Shown here piece after piece: positions 39,097 through 50,341 of a DNA stretch of 64,000 bases. The notes beneath the pieces were generated by a model. It was not told the DNA's origin, made no database searches, and saw only the letters and a program-made list of their open reading frames with translations. The translations under genes were made by a program, and so were the position numbers. Each line of letters starts with the position of its first letter. The stretch's first letter is position 1. Origin of the DNA: Allobaculum sp. Allo2 (GTDB lineage: Bacteria > Bacillota_I > Bacilli_A > Erysipelotrichales > Erysipelotrichaceae); the NCBI RefSeq assembly GCF_022701175.1, contig NZ_CP078088.1:2170001-2234000 (forward strand). The letters run 5' to 3'.

Positions 39097-39855
39097 TCAG
39101 CGTCCGACGGATTCAGAATCCGTCTGCGGATGCAGATGACTCTGGGGAACGATCCGCTGCAGGTATCGCTGTTCCTGCAGACGGGATTTGAGATAAGCCA
39201 TACCGCCGTAAAAGCCGAGAACCGCCAGAATGAGTTTGATCGCGATTTTGGCGATCATGGTGGAGAACATGGCTTCCGGACAGATGACAATCATGAAATC
39301 TGTCGCCGGATTGAGCAGCCAGTCCATGTTTCCCGCAAAGAAGAGGGTATGAAACCAGGTCCATAAGCCGGTGAAGTCGATGAAATACCAGAAGGCAAAA
39401 AGATCAGTACGACCAGCAGACAGGCGCCGGCCTGTCTGATCCCCGTCATCAGAATTCCGAGACAGCGGGTTCCGTTGGATCCGAATTTCCAGAACAGCCA
39501 GCCTGCGCTGATCAGACAGACGAACCAGGAAACAATCATGACCAGTCTGGCGTTTTGCCACAGCTGCCGGACATCAACCATGTGCTTTTTCTCTTTGGCA
39601 TTGAAGGTATCGCGCACTTCGTTTTCCAGAATACCTTGCCGTCGAGATTGTCGCGTTTGCCCTCGACGTAATCCGTCATCATGAAAATGGAATTCTGAAG
39701 ATCTTCATCGGACACCGAAACGGTCTGTGCCAGATTCAGCTTGTCATACAGACGTATGTAAAAGCCGTGATCAAAAACGACCGCCGCGACGCTCGAAAGC
39801 AGGGCGGCGATCAGAAAGGAAAAGCCAAAAGAACAGGTAAAACCTTGCGCGTCAT
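39097..39855 (-). CDS. DUF1461/TIGR01906-family integral membrane protein
   Basis: About 250 residues with five or so membrane helices. The family hallmarks are present after repair: an N-terminal helix, FMMTDYVEGKRDNLDG, then EVRDTFNAKEKKHMVDVRQL, and FHTLFFAGNMDWLLNPATDF with IVICPEAMF. At least three breaks lie at about 39800, 39630 and 39385. Function unknown. The ATG at 39855 overlaps the stop of the ACT protein (ATGA), so it is co-translated with the thr genes. Confidence 0.75.
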
Positions 39856-40279
39856 TCGACGGTAACCAGATATACGCTGGAGACCCGGTCGGTCTTGCGC
39901 AAAATGTCCACGAGATCTTCGATGCTCTGTTCGAGCTCGGTAATATCGAGAGTCAGCGTCACGTTGGAAACGTGATTGATCGGGACGGTCTGGTTGATGG
40001 CGATGACGTTGAGCTGGGCAATACGGGTCAGGATGATGGAAAGCACGCCTTTTTCATCCTGAACGACGAGTGAAAGAATCGCCCGGCGGCTTGCGTCCTT
40101 GGGCTCAAACTGAAAAATGGAATTCTTATATTTATAGTACGTTCCCGGGAAATGCCGACTTCGCGTACCGCTTCGCAGATCCGGCGGACTTTGCCGGAAT
40201 TGAGCAGATTCTGCGCTTCGACGACTTTTTCAATGACATCGGGAAGAATCGAAGAATTGACCAGATAGTATTTATCCAT
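39852..40279 (-). CDS. ACT-domain protein, PheB/UPF0735 family
   Basis: About 142 residues. The N-terminal half (YYLVNSSILPDVIEKVVEAQ, GKVRRICEAVREVGISR) is a helix-turn-helix-like region, and the C-terminal half (GVLSIILTRIAQLNVIAINQ, NVTLTLDITE) is an ACT domain that usually binds an amino acid. One break near 40140, between SR and YYKYKN. The start at 40279 overlaps the thrB stop by 8 bases. Member of the thrC-thrB operon; probably an amino-acid-sensing regulator, though the family's role is not proven. Confidence 0.82.
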
Positions 40280-41142
40280 GAATGACCTCCGCTCCATGTT
40301 CTGAAACTTCAGACAGACGTACATCCAGTTCGGGATGTGCGTTTTTAATTTCCTCTTTCAGCGCCTGAAGAGTGTCCTTGTTCTGACTTACAAAAAGCAT
40401 GGTAGATCCGGATCCGGAAATCCAGAACGGTACGGAATTTCGTGCCGCAATTTCCTGCATCGCCGGATAGTGAGCAATCAGCTTTGAGCGGCTTGGCTCA
40501 TGAAGCAGATCATGACACGCTTCAAACAGCAGCGTTTCGTCTTTATGCGTCCAGGCGTATTCAAAGAGCATGGCCCGGCCGGCCTGCATGGCTGCATTGT
40601 GAAGAGGAATTTCTTCTGGCAGCGCCTTGCGCGCCATCGGGGTGGACACTTCATACGGCGGAATGACCACAAGGGCTTTCCAGCCGTTGGCCCCAGATTG
40701 ACGCCGATCAGCGAGCGGGTACCTTCCACCGTAACGGAAAGCGCGCCGTTCAGAGCCGGGGCAACGTTGTCGGGATGGCCTTCAATTTCCACCGCGCACG
40801 CCAGCAGCTGATCGTGATCCATCTCCAGTTCGGCGATCGCGTTGGCGCCAAGAATGCCGGCGACGACGCACTGACTCGACGAGCCTAGGCCTCTGGCAAA
40901 CGGAATATCGGACTGAATGTCGATGTGTACGTTTGGAACCGGCTTGCCGCACTTATGGCAGGCGAACACAAAGGATGTCCAAACCAGATTGTCGGCAGTG
41001 GCGTATTCCCTGGGACAGCCGCTGATGAGCAGCTCATCGCTTTTTCAAACGTAATGGAAGAGTACCAGTTCAGCGCAAGTCCGAGAGTATCAAAGCCCAC
41101 GGAGCAGTTGGCGCTGGTCGCCGGTACTTTCACCGTAATCAT
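40272..41142 (-). CDS. thrB: Homoserine kinase
   Basis: GHMP kinase that makes O-phosphohomoserine, the substrate of ThrC. N-terminus [22 protein letters not shown], the ATP-binding motif [34 protein letters not shown] and the C-terminal [13 protein letters not shown] are standard. Breaks near 41035 and about 40690. About 290 residues. Its ATG overlaps the thrC stop as ATGA, and the ACT gene follows with an 8-base overlap. Confidence 0.93.
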
Positions 41143-42607
41143 GCAAAAATCTCCTTCGAAGCGTCGAGCACATTTTCTTTCATCGCTTCAGGATCAATTA
41201 CCGCATCGTGCAGAATTTCGAGACGTTCGAGAACGGCTAAAGGATGCGGAATGGCGTCGGCATTGATCTTTTCCAGATCGCGCATCGCCTGCCATGGATT
41301 GTCTTCTTTCTGTCCAAGGGAATCGAGAACGTCCTGAGTAAATTTGTACGGACTCGCCGTGGACAGCGCGATGACCGGCGTTTCGGATTTTTCGCAAGCG
41401 CATACGCGGCCGCCGAATGCGGATCGAGCACGTAGCCGGTTTTGTCAAAGACGTCCTTAATGGTGGCTTTGAGCTGCGCGTCGTCATACCAGCCGCCTTC
41501 AAAAAGACGGGAGATTTCCGCAAAGGTGTCTTCATCCAGCGTATAGCTTCCCTTTTCGGCCAGATCCTTCATCCAGCCGGCAACTTTTTCGGTGTCTTTA
41601 TTCGATGCGTAGTAGAGCAGACGCTCGAGGTTGGACGAGATCAGGATATCCATGCTTGGCGAAATCGTCTGAATGAACGGACGGTTGCGATTATAGGTTC
41701 CGCAGGCAAGGAATTCGGTAAGAACGTTGTTGGCGTTGCTGGCGACGTAGAACTTTTCGACCGGCAGACCGAGCTGCATGGCGTAGTAGCCGGCGAGCAC
41801 GTCGCCGAAGTTTCCGGTCGGTACCGAGAAGGATACTTTGTCGCCCGTCTGAATGACGCCCTTGTTTACGAGCTGGCGATAGGCATCGAAGTAGTACACG
41901 ATCTGCGGAATGAGACGTCCGATATTAATGGAGTTCGCCGAAGAAAGAACGATATCGTCCTGGGCGAGTTTTTCCTTCAGATCTTCATCGAGGAACAGCT
42001 TCTTGACCATGCTCTGCGCATCGTCAAAGTTGCCTTCGACCGCAAACACTTTCACGTTGCCGCCCGACTGGGTAGCCATCTGCTTGTACTGCACGGCGGA
42101 AACTTTGTTATGGGGATAGAAGACGCAGATGCCGGTATTGTCCACGTCCTCAAAGCCGGACATGGCCGCCTTCCCGGTATCGCCGCTGGTCGCGGTGAGG
42201 ATCAGCGCTTTCTTGCCGGTATCTTTCAGAGCTTTGGATAAGAACCACGGCAGAATGGTCAGCGCGACATCCTTGAACGCGCTGGTCGGTCCGCGGAACA
42301 GCTCGAGAATGTAAATGCCGTCAACGTCTTTTACCGGCGTAATTTCATCGCTTTCAAAACTGCCGGTGTAGGCATTTTCAATGCAGTCATCGAGTTCTTC
42401 GCTGGTATAGCCCGAAAGCAGCGCCGTGAACACTTCCTTGGCGATGCCTTTGTAATCGAGCTGAATCAGCTTGTTCAGATTCAGCTTTTCCTGGCCGAGT
42501 CCGGGCCAGACAAACAGTCCGCCATCGGGACTGATTCCCTGCAGCACCGCCTCCTTGGCGCTGATCGGATCCGCGTTTTTACGGGTTGACTGATAATAAG
42601 GTTTCAT
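41139..42607 (-). CDS. thrC: Threonine synthase
   Basis: PLP enzyme that converts phosphohomoserine to threonine. About 490 residues, the long bacterial type. Motifs: N-terminal YYQSTRKNADPISAKEAVLQ, PLP lysine in LFRGPTSAFKDVALTIL, phosphate cup in LTATSGDTGKAAM, and SVPTGNFGDVLAGYYA. The frame shifts near 41400 (AKN), and repair adds a C-terminus reading PVIALSTASPYKFTQDVLDSL and ending SKEIFA at the TGA at 41139. The start at 42607 is the first Met after a non-homologous leader. First gene of the minus-strand operon thrC-thrB-ACT-DUF1461. Confidence 0.95.
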
Positions 42608-42621
42608 AAATTTTCGGCTCC

Positions 42622-42650
42622 TTGAAATCGCATATGCCCTATGATACAAT
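42622..42650 (+). promoter_or_regulatory. Promoter of the hom-aspartokinase-asd operon
   Basis: TTGAAA at 42622 and TACAAT at 42645 with 17 bases between, 56 bases before the hom start. Only 98 bases separate the divergent thrC and hom starts, so control is probably shared. No T-box leader fits in this space. Confidence 0.65.
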
Positions 42651-42705
42651 GTGCAAGTTTTTAAGACAAGTGTATATTAGACAAGAACAAAAGGAGTACA
42701 AAGCA

Positions 42706-43841
42706 ATGAAAACGATGAATTGTGTCCTTCTTGGCTACGGTACAGTGGGACAGAACGTAGAGCGTTTATGCCGCGGCATTGACGGTCTGGAAATGAAAGG
42801 CGTATTTGTCCGCCCGGCCAAAGCGCGCGAACCGTACTTTTCCGCAGATGGAAAAGCGCTCGTTTCGCGGCAGGACGTTCAGATCGTATTTGAATGCCTC
42901 AACGGACTGGAACCGGCCAATACCCTTATCCGTATCGCCCTGGAACATGGAAAGAATGTGATTTCTTCCAACAAGGCGGTTTTAAGCACATATCTGCCTG
43001 AGTATATCAAACTGGCTGACAAATATGGCGGATCGATTCAGATTGAGGCCAGTGTAGCGGGTGGAATCCCTTTAATTGACGGAATTCTCAAACTTTCTGC
43101 CGCTGAAGAGCTCAAGGGATTTGAAGGCATTCTCAACGGAACCTGCAACTATATTCTCAGTTCCATGGAAGAAAACGGCACGTCCTTTACCGATGCGCTG
43201 CGCAGCGCACAGGAGCTCGGCTTTGCAGAAGTGGACCCCACCAACGATGTGGAAGGAAGAGATGTCTGGTACAAAACGCTGCTCGTCTCCTCTTTATATA
43301 CAAAATCGCCTGTGACCACTCTCCCCGATCCGATCGGCATCTCCAGTATCGGCATAGACGAGATCGCGCTGGCGAAAAAACATCATAAAAAATCCGCCAT
43401 CTTGCAATTCTGAAAAATGAAAGCGGATCCTTTTCGGCTCTGATCGCACCCGTTTTCCTGAATGCGAGCGATTATCTGTCTTCTGTTGGTCAGAATTACA
43501 ACGCGCAAAAAATCGAAGCTTCTTCTTTTGGAAGTTTAGGCTATTATGGCCCCGGAGCCGGCGGCAGTCCGACCGCGCAGGCTATGATCGCCGACGCGAT
43601 CAACCTGCTGAACGGTACCGTTCGCAGAATTTCGCTCGATCAGCACGCCACATTCTGCAAGGATGGTATCCGCGAAGACTGGATTGTACGCACGTGCAAA
43701 AATCTCGATTCTGTAAAGAACGCAGATTCCACCTATTTTGAAGAAGACAGTCTCTGGCTGATTAAAGATCGCGATCTTTCTCTTGTCGAAGAGATCCAGG
43801 CGATCGATCCATCGGCCATGCTCGCAGTATGGAGGAAATAA
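42706..43841 (+). CDS. hom: Homoserine dehydrogenase
   Basis: NAD(P)-dependent reduction of aspartate semialdehyde to homoserine. About 378 residues. The nucleotide fold is CVLLGYGTVGQNVERL; NVISSNKAVLS, EASVAGGIPLIDGIL, LNGTCNYILSSME and AELGFAEVDPTNDVEG-like DPTNDVEGRDVWYK are catalytic-domain motifs. No C-terminal ACT domain is evident. One break near 43390-43400 (A run after KKHHK) joins to LAILKNESGSFSALIAPVFL. The ATG at 42706 follows AAAGGAG by 9 bases. The stop is immediately before the aspartokinase ATG, whose GGAGG lies in the hom 3' end. Confidence 0.94.
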
Positions 43842-45155
43842 ATGGCTTTAAAAGTGACGAAATTCGGCGGCAGCTCCGTTTCCCAGGCCAGCCAGTTTCG
43901 AAAAGTAAAAGAAATCGTGGAGGCCGATCCGGATCGCCGTTATGTCGTCGTCTCCGCACCAGGCAAGCGCTGCAGCAATGATTCCAAGATTACCGATCTG
44001 CTCTACCTGCTCGACGCGCATCGTCAGTATCATGTCGATGCCAGCAACGTCTACAAGCTGATCCGCGACCGCTTCGTGGAAATCCGCGACACCCTCGGCC
44101 TCAAGCAGCCGATCGAAAAAGAGCTGGACACGATGTACGCCAGCCTTTCTTCCATGAGTGAAATGGAAATCGTATCGCGCGGCGAATACTTCTGCGCCAA
44201 GCTCATGGCCGAATACCTCGGCTTCCCGTTTGTGGATGCGGCCGATGTCATCCGGATCAACCACGACAAGTCCATCGACTGGGAAGCGACGCGTGCCCGT
44301 CTGAAAGCCATCATGAATGAACACGAACATTTCGTATTCCCCGGCTTTTACGGCACAGCCGCCAACGGCAAGATCATGGTCTTCTCGCGCGGCGGCGGCG
44401 ATGTGACCGGTGCCATTCTGGCCAACATCATGGAAGCAGATATCTACGAAAACTGGACCGATGTTTCCGGATTCCTGATGGCCGATCCGCGCATCGTTCG
44501 CAATCCGCAGCCTATCACCCACATTACCTACTCCGAACTGCGCGAGCTTTCCTACATGGGCGCGTCCGTGCTTCACGAAGACGCCGTCTTCCCCGCGCAG
44601 GAAAACAACATTCCGATTCATATTCTCAACACCAACCGCCCGCAGGATGCCGGCACGATCATTCAGGAAACGTCCCTCGTGCCGCGCAAGTACCCGATTA
44701 CCGGTCTGGCCGGCAAGCCGGGCTTCCTGTCCATCTATATTTATAAGAAGCACATGTCCAACGAAGTCGGCTACATGCGCAAAGTGCTCAGCGTTCTGGA
44801 ACGCTACAACGTTTCGATCGAGCACATTCCAAGCGGCATCGACTCCTTTACCGTTCTGGTCAACGGAGCTGAAGTTGAAGACAGCCTTTACGAGATTCTC
44901 CACGAAATCAAGCGTCAGGTTGCACCGGATGAAATCAAGGTGCAGGACCATATCGCGCTCGTCTCCACCGTCGGCAAAAGCATGTCCCATCAGCCGGGCA
45001 ACGCCGGCCGTCTGTTCGAAGCCTTAGGCCGCGAACACATCAACATTGTCATGATCGCGCAGGACTCCAACGAAATTAACATTACCGTCGGCGTCAGCGA
45101 AAAAGACCTTTCCCGCACGATCGAAGTCATTTACAACGAATTTGTCGTTGACTGA
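43842..45155 (+). CDS. Aspartate kinase
   Basis: 437 residues, intact. First step of the aspartate family: phosphorylates aspartate. Motifs: VTKFGGSSVSQASQF at the start, the kinase core VFSRGGGDVTGAILA and NWTDVSGFLMADPRIV, then two C-terminal ACT domains (GFLSIYIYKKHMSNEVGYM, INIVMIAQDSNEINITVGV) for feedback by an amino acid, probably threonine or lysine. Middle gene of hom-ak-asd. Whether it corresponds to the threonine- or lysine-regulated type cannot be told; the operon suggests threonine. Confidence 0.96.
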   Translation: MALKVTKFGGSSVSQASQFRKVKEIVEADPDRRYVVVSAPGKRCSNDSKITDLLYLLDAHRQYHVDASNVYKLIRDRFVEIRDTLGLKQPIEKELDTMYASLSSMSEMEIVSRGEYFCAKLMAEYLGFPFVDAADVIRINHDKSIDWEATRARLKAIMNEHEHFVFPGFYGTAANGKIMVFSRGGGDVTGAILANIMEADIYENWTDVSGFLMADPRIVRNPQPITHITYSELRELSYMGASVLHEDAVFPAQENNIPIHILNTNRPQDAGTIIQETSLVPRKYPITGLAGKPGFLSIYIYKKHMSNEVGYMRKVLSVLERYNVSIEHIPSGIDSFTVLVNGAEVEDSLYEILHEIKRQVAPDEIKVQDHIALVSTVGKSMSHQPGNAGRLFEALGREHINIVMIAQDSNEINITVGVSEKDLSRTIEVIYNEFVVD

Positions 45156-45193
45156 ACCGCTCTACATTTGAATCAGGAAGAAGGAATACGATT

Positions 45194-46183
45194 ATGAAAA
45201 CCATCGCCATTGCCGGTGCAACCGGCGCTGTAAACGCGCAGATGCTCGAATGTCTGCACGAACAGGGCATTGAAGCCAATATCAGACTTCTCGCCTCGGC
45301 TCGATCCGCCGGAAAACAGATCGAAGACTGGACCGTTGAAGAACTGACCGAAGATTCGTTCAAAGGCGTCGACTATGTCCTGGGTGCCTGCGAAAACGAT
45401 GTCACCAAAAAATGGATGCCGTGGGCCCAGAAAGCCGGCTGCGTTGTCGTCGACAACTCCTCCGCTTTCCGTCTCGATGAAAATGTTCCTCTGGTCGTTC
45501 CGGAAATCAATGCCGAAGATATCCGCAAGCATCAGGGCATCATTTCCAACCCGAACTGCTCCACGATTATCGCATTAATGGCCATGCACGATCTGCACGA
45601 GCTCTACAACATTCAGGATGTCATCTGCACTACATTTCAGGCTGTAAGCGGCGCCGGTGTCAAAGGTCTGCGCGATCTGGAAAACCAGCTCAAGGATCCC
45701 GAAGCGACACCGGAAGCGTTCGCTCATCCGATCGCCTTTAACGTCATCCCGCAGATCGGCGGCTTTGATGAAAACGGCATTACGAGCGAAGAATGGAAAA
45801 TGCAGAATGAAGGCCGCAAAATTCTTCACGCGCCAGAGCTGAACGTCAACTGCACGTGCGTACGCGTACCCGTATGGCGTTCCCATTCCGAATCCATCAC
45901 AATCCGTACTGAAAAACCGGTCGACCTCGATGCCTTAAAAGAACGTCTGTCGCATTCCGAAGGCGTAAAGCTGCAGGACGATCCGGAAAACAACGTCTAC
46001 CCGATGCCGATCGACACATCCAATCAGGATCTCGTCTACGTCGGCCGTCTGCGCTACGATCCAGCTGATCCGACCCACAGAACCGTTTCGCTCTTCTGTG
46101 CGGGCGACCAGATCCGCAAAGGCGCTGCCTCCAACGCCGTTCAGATTCTCAAGAAACTGATGGAAATGGACGAACAGGCTTAA
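45194..46183 (+). CDS. asd: Aspartate-semialdehyde dehydrogenase
   Basis: 329 residues, intact. Reduces aspartyl phosphate to the semialdehyde with NADPH. Motifs: IAIAGATGAVNAQMLE at the N-terminus, the catalytic Cys in ISNPNCSTIIALMAM, FQAVSGAGVKGLRDLE, and the His region VPVWRSHSESITI. Last gene of the operon. The GGAAG site lies 12 bases before the ATG; a clear terminator follows the stop. Confidence 0.96.
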   Translation: MKTIAIAGATGAVNAQMLECLHEQGIEANIRLLASARSAGKQIEDWTVEELTEDSFKGVDYVLGACENDVTKKWMPWAQKAGCVVVDNSSAFRLDENVPLVVPEINAEDIRKHQGIISNPNCSTIIALMAMHDLHELYNIQDVICTTFQAVSGAGVKGLRDLENQLKDPEATPEAFAHPIAFNVIPQIGGFDENGITSEEWKMQNEGRKILHAPELNVNCTCVRVPVWRSHSESITIRTEKPVDLDALKERLSHSEGVKLQDDPENNVYPMPIDTSNQDLVYVGRLRYDPADPTHRTVSLFCAGDQIRKGAASNAVQILKKLMEMDEQA

Positions 46184-46197
46184 CTTTAAACACTTTA

Positions 46198-46230
46198 CGG
46201 CGGTATCCCTGCGCGGGATGCCGCCGTTTT
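46198..46230 (+). terminator. Terminator of the hom operon
   Basis: CGGCGGTATCCC pairs with GGGATGCCGCCG over a five-base loop, followed by TTTT, 15 bases past asd. Confidence 0.9.
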
Positions 46231-46397
46231 ATCTCTTTGACCGTCTGGCCGAATACAGCCCAGACCAGAAAAATCCGCAGATCCAGGCGACCGCCGGTCC
46301 TTTTCTCCGGCCGTTTGCCTGTGTCTGCCGATTTTGAAATTCAAAAAACGAGTGCGCTGTTCACGCAGTCCTTTTTCCCCTTGGTGTTGAACCAGTT

Positions 46398-48159
46398 TTA
46401 TTTCGTCCCGTACCAGCTGATGCCTTCTGCGACCCATCCAAGACGGCCGAGCGCCTGATTTTCTTGACTGGACTTTGTGAAATTGTGCGCACCGGCTTTC
46501 GCGTTCGGATTGTACTGCCGATAAATCGGGACGCCTTTGGCGGGATCGGAATACCAGCCGATCTTTTCGTAAATCCAGCCGGCTCGCACCAGACCGTCTT
46601 TTTCCGCTTCACTGAGCGTGTAATGATGATCGCCCGCGTTCGGATTGTACAGACGATAGACAGGCAGCTCGGACTGCACAGGGGCCGTCCACCCTTCTCC
46701 TTCATACGTCCATCCCATCTGCACTAAGGCGTCGCGCTCCACCGCGCTTTCCGTATAAAAGTGTTCGCCAGAATTCGGGTTGTACAGGCGCTGCAGATTC
46801 ACCCGCTCCGCGCTCGCTCTGGAGTAGCCGGTCCATTGCGCTTCCAGACGAAGCGGTTCTTCGCTGTCGTCACCAAGCGTATGGATCACGGCGCCATCCG
46901 GGATTTGTACCGGAGAATAGCCGGCACCGCGCGCATTTGGAATGGTGTCGAAATAGCGCAGATCTCCCCGAAGGGTGCCGTCACTGGAACAGAGAATCTG
47001 TCCGTTGGGACGGTAAACGAGCCAGCCGTTAAACGCCATCGCGTCATGGATAAAGGTACAGGCGGGAATTTGCGTACCGCCCTCGCCTAGCGAAACCAAA
47101 ATCGGCTCCATGGTTCCCTGTCCGATGCCCGGATCGAACGAGAGCGTCCGTGTTTTTCCTTCCAGACAGCACGCAGTTCGATGTCATCGCCGCTCTGGGC
47201 TAAAGGCTGCCCGAAATCGGAGGGCGTCAGACTTTCCCACGAAGCGACGACAGCCAGTTTCCAGCCTTCCTGCTGCGCCTGCACAGGATCTGCAAAATAG
47301 GCCCGGGTTCCATTTTTCTCGTACAGACTTTCGCTGCTGGTGAGCCTGGATACCGTCCATCCTGCGAACTGATAGCCAGGGCGCCAAAGCGCACCGTCTC
47401 CGAGCGTATAGGGCGTATCGATCGGAACGATTTTCGCATTCGGACTTCCCTGTCCGCCGTTGGCATTGTAATGAAGGACATACGCCTTCGGTGTCCAGTA
47501 ATGCAGAACTTCGGAGGCGCGGACCGTACGGGAATGGTCAATCCGGCACAAGGCTCCATAGTTGGCTTCGAGAATCGACAGCTGATCGCCGTTTACGTTC
47601 CAGACAAAGGCGGTATGCCCGCTCATACGGATCACATCGCCTGCCCGAATGCCTTCGTTTCCAACCACATACCGGGTACCGATCCGCGAGCTGCGCAAAT
47701 AGCCATGGCACTTGTAATAACAGAGGTAGGCAAAGCCGGCGCACTGCACGCCCTGATCGAAGCTGTTGCATTTGACGCTTCCGCTGCGCGAACCATGATC
47801 CGAACACGGAACGTCCGTCGTACTGGTCAGGAATAGGCCGAATCCGGACTGAAATGGTTCCAGCAGCGCCCCTGCGGCAAATCCCGCCGCAGCTGATTCA
47901 CACGCTCTTCGAACGTCCCTTCATACGGCTGTACGTCTTTTTCCCGGCTGGAAAATTCAAATTTTCGATCTTCTTCCCCTAAAAGACTCGCATCGATATT
48001 GTAAACGGGTTCGGGATACGCATACGTCAGTCCTGAATCGTCTTCTTTGGCCTGAATCTGCATTCGATGACTCTGGAGCGCGGGAGAAATTTCCAGACTG
48101 AGCGCCATCGAAACACTCATCAGAACGAGGGCCAGTCGCTTGAGAATCGGATACTTCAT
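46398..48159 (-). CDS. Secreted amidase-like protein with Flg_new/InlB-type repeat and DUF5648-like C-terminus
   Basis: About 590 residues. Signal peptide MKYPILKRLALVLMSVSMAL. The N-terminal domain has a papain-like Cys in SFDQGVQCAGFAYLCYYKCHG and a His in DVIRMSGHTAFVWNV, as in NlpC/P60 or CHAP amidases. A bacterial repeat (YVLHYNANGGQGSPNAK, WRPGYQFAGW) follows, then three copies of a motif (RLYNPNSGEHFYT, GWTYEGEGW) typical of DUF5648. Breaks at about 47830 and about 47130. The start at 48159 fits the signal peptide. The enzyme may cut peptidoglycan or another polymer; the C-terminal repeats are shared with the endoglucanase at 61142. Confidence 0.75.
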
Positions 48160-48738
48160 ACATCTTTCTCCTGTCAAAAAGACAGGTCAGATTATGGATT
48201 GGAAATAAATCATCTGACCTGTACAAAAATTGTTGCATTTTCGGAAAATGGCGCGGCGAACCGTTCTTCGCGTCCATTTTCGGGAAAATCTGCCCGGATT
48301 TTCCTTTTCTGGCTGGGAATTATGGCATTACTTTTAATTCGTTGCGGACATCTCTAAACCTGATTTTATGAGCAATTCGGACATTTCTTAACTAAGATTC
48401 TCTATTATTCCACCCGATTTGTTAAATTGGTTGATCTTTTAAAAATTTAGTATACACATTGTCACTATCGTAATTCATTTGTGCCTTCATAATTATTTTT
48501 AACTTTATTATCAGACCCGCTTTTTCACCCTCTGAGAGGACCAAAGAAAACGTTCCGGGTTTCTGTACCGTTATACGGTTCAGAATCCGAAACGTGTATT
48601 CCGGCTCGTCCTTCCTTTTCAAACCGGTTTCTGATTTTAAACTCGACCAAAGAAAAGCAGCCCTTCCGAAAAACGGTCAGGACTGCCTTGTGGATGTATT
48701 TCAAACGACAGGCCGTCTGCGGTCTGGAACAGATCGTG
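48160..48738. other. Intergenic region between the amidase and the lipoprotein
   Basis: About 580 bases. An inverted repeat GAAAATGGCGCG / CGCGTCCATTTTC at 48244-48281 is visible. AT-rich stretches around 48400-48500 may hold promoters. No gene was recognised. Confidence 0.5.
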
Positions 48739-49559
48739 CTATTTCAGGATACGGAATTCACCGAAGGAAGAATCGACATGATAGTCCGGTTCTTCGGTTT
48801 TTGGATCTACCCAGGAAATCCATTCCATGACGGTATCGTCGCCTTCTTTTTCCGGAGACGAGAATTCGGCACGGTATACGCCTGTGCGCATCGTTCCATC
48901 TTCCTTAAGAAGGTTCAGATCTTTCAGCGTGCTCAGCGGCACTTTGCCTTCGACAACGTAGCCATCGTCGGTCTGTACGCCAGCGGTTTCAAGACCTTCA
49001 AGATTCCAGGTTCCGTCAAAGTGGCGATAGTACTCGATGGAATAGTCATGAACGCGTCCCTTCGGGTCGATTTCTACACCGTAGTAGAGCGGCATGCCTT
49101 TGGGTGTCGGCAGGTCTACCGGTCCCTGCGCGAGAAAGATTTCTACGCGGTCTTCCGCATCGACTGTACTTTCATCGTCTTTCCAGTCTTCTTCCACGAG
49201 GACTTCCGGATCGGTAACTTCAAACATGAAGTACAGATCGGTTCCGTCGTTGTACGCTTCGAATACCGTTACCGGCGCTTCTTTATCTGCCCATGGATAG
49301 AAGAAGGATCCGGAGATATTCTGTACGCTCGACCAGACGTCTTCGTCGATCTTGCCGTCGATCGTCGCTGCTTCGTCTCGTTTTACGACATCATAGTGCG
49401 GCGTGGTGGCCTGGTTTGGAATGGCAGCGGAAACGGCCGCTTTTCCTTTCCTTCCGAAGCTGAAGCGTCGGTCGGCGTTTTGGCCGCCGGCGTTGTAGAG
49501 CAGCCGGCAAGAAGCAGCAGCGCGCCGGCGCCCAGAGTAAGTTTTCGCAGAGTGTTCAT
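48739..49559 (-). CDS. Lipoprotein with CBM9-like carbohydrate-binding domain
   Basis: About 273 residues. The lipobox is LLLLAGCSTTP after a basic N-terminus. The rest reads like family 9 carbohydrate-binding domains: AATIDGKIDEDVWSS, YPWADKEAPVTVFEA, FMFEVTDPEVLVEEDWKDDES, DRVEIFLAQGP and YGVEIDPKGRVHDYS. One break near 49450 at a C/T run. Probably displays a sugar-binding domain on the outside, serving surface polysaccharide capture. The start is at 49559, with GGAGG 11 bases ahead. Confidence 0.8.
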
Positions 49560-49822
49560 TTTCTTTTTCCTCCTGCTTTTCTTACCCCTAGTATAGGTGC
49601 GCCTCTTCAACACCTGTAAGCGTTTTCTGACTATTCCATTTTAGTGACCAAAGAAGCCACTGAAAATCCAAGGCATCGCCAAAAATCGCCATATAAATCG
49701 CCATATATAGACATTTTAAAAACCTATGTTAAGACATTATCATCCAATTTGTTTGATTCTTTTGCCTTATGATTTTTTCAAAAGGTATACATTAAAAATT
49801 CAGCACATCGCTTTTTTCTGGC

Positions 49823-50341
49823 TTAGCGGCGCCCTGCCGGAGCGCGCCGGTCGAATCGTTTACACAGCCCGCGAAGCGGCAGAAACAGAAAAACGTCACG
49901 ACCATATTGGCCACGCCATGGACCAGATCAAAGGAAGACCCGCCACCCACCACGAAAAGGCAGCGGATACGCCATTGAACAGTCAAAAATCAGCGCAAAC
50001 CAGAACCCGAAGGAAAAGCCAAAAACGCCAGCCAGCAGACTCCAGAACCAGATCGATCGGATGCGACGGCAGGCATAGGCCACGTCAAAGAGAAGCGGCC
50101 AGACCAGGACATAGCCCATATTCCAGACGCCGGCTCCCCAGACGAGCAGTTCGCAGACGATATAGACACAGATCGCCAGAAAGCCTTTCTTTCCCAGACA
50201 GCAGCCGGCCACCAGAACGAGCAGCGTAACCGGTTCAATATTGGGCAGGGACGCCATCGCCATTTTCAGAGCGAACATCAGAGCGCCGTAAAGCGCGCCA
50301 AAGCAGGCATCGTAAAGCAGGGTGCGGGACTTACTGCTCAT
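49823..50341 (-). CDS. ECF transporter S component (substrate-binding membrane protein)
   Basis: About 173 residues with several membrane helices (GALYGALMFALKMAM, LVLVAGCCLGKKGFLAICVYIV, VWNMGYVLVWPLL, SLLAGVFGFSFGFWFAL). After repair of a break near 49945, the C-terminus reads WVAGLPFDLVHGVANMVVT and LFLPLR, typical of S components that recruit a shared energy module. The first codons overlap the DUF4430 stop by 11 bases. With that lipoprotein it may form a vitamin or cofactor uptake unit. Substrate not readable; corrinoid is an inference from metH next door. Confidence 0.78.

Noticed and set aside
42607..42706. T-box or threonine leader attenuator
   Set aside because: The divergent spacer is only 98 bases and lacks a T-box sequence or a leader peptide with Thr codons.
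43848..44990. Long antisense frame in aspartokinase
   Set aside because: Mirror of an intact conserved gene; no homologous motifs of its own.
48688..49596. 302-codon frame opposite the CBM9-like lipoprotein
   Set aside because: Antisense of a gene with a lipobox and recognisable domain.
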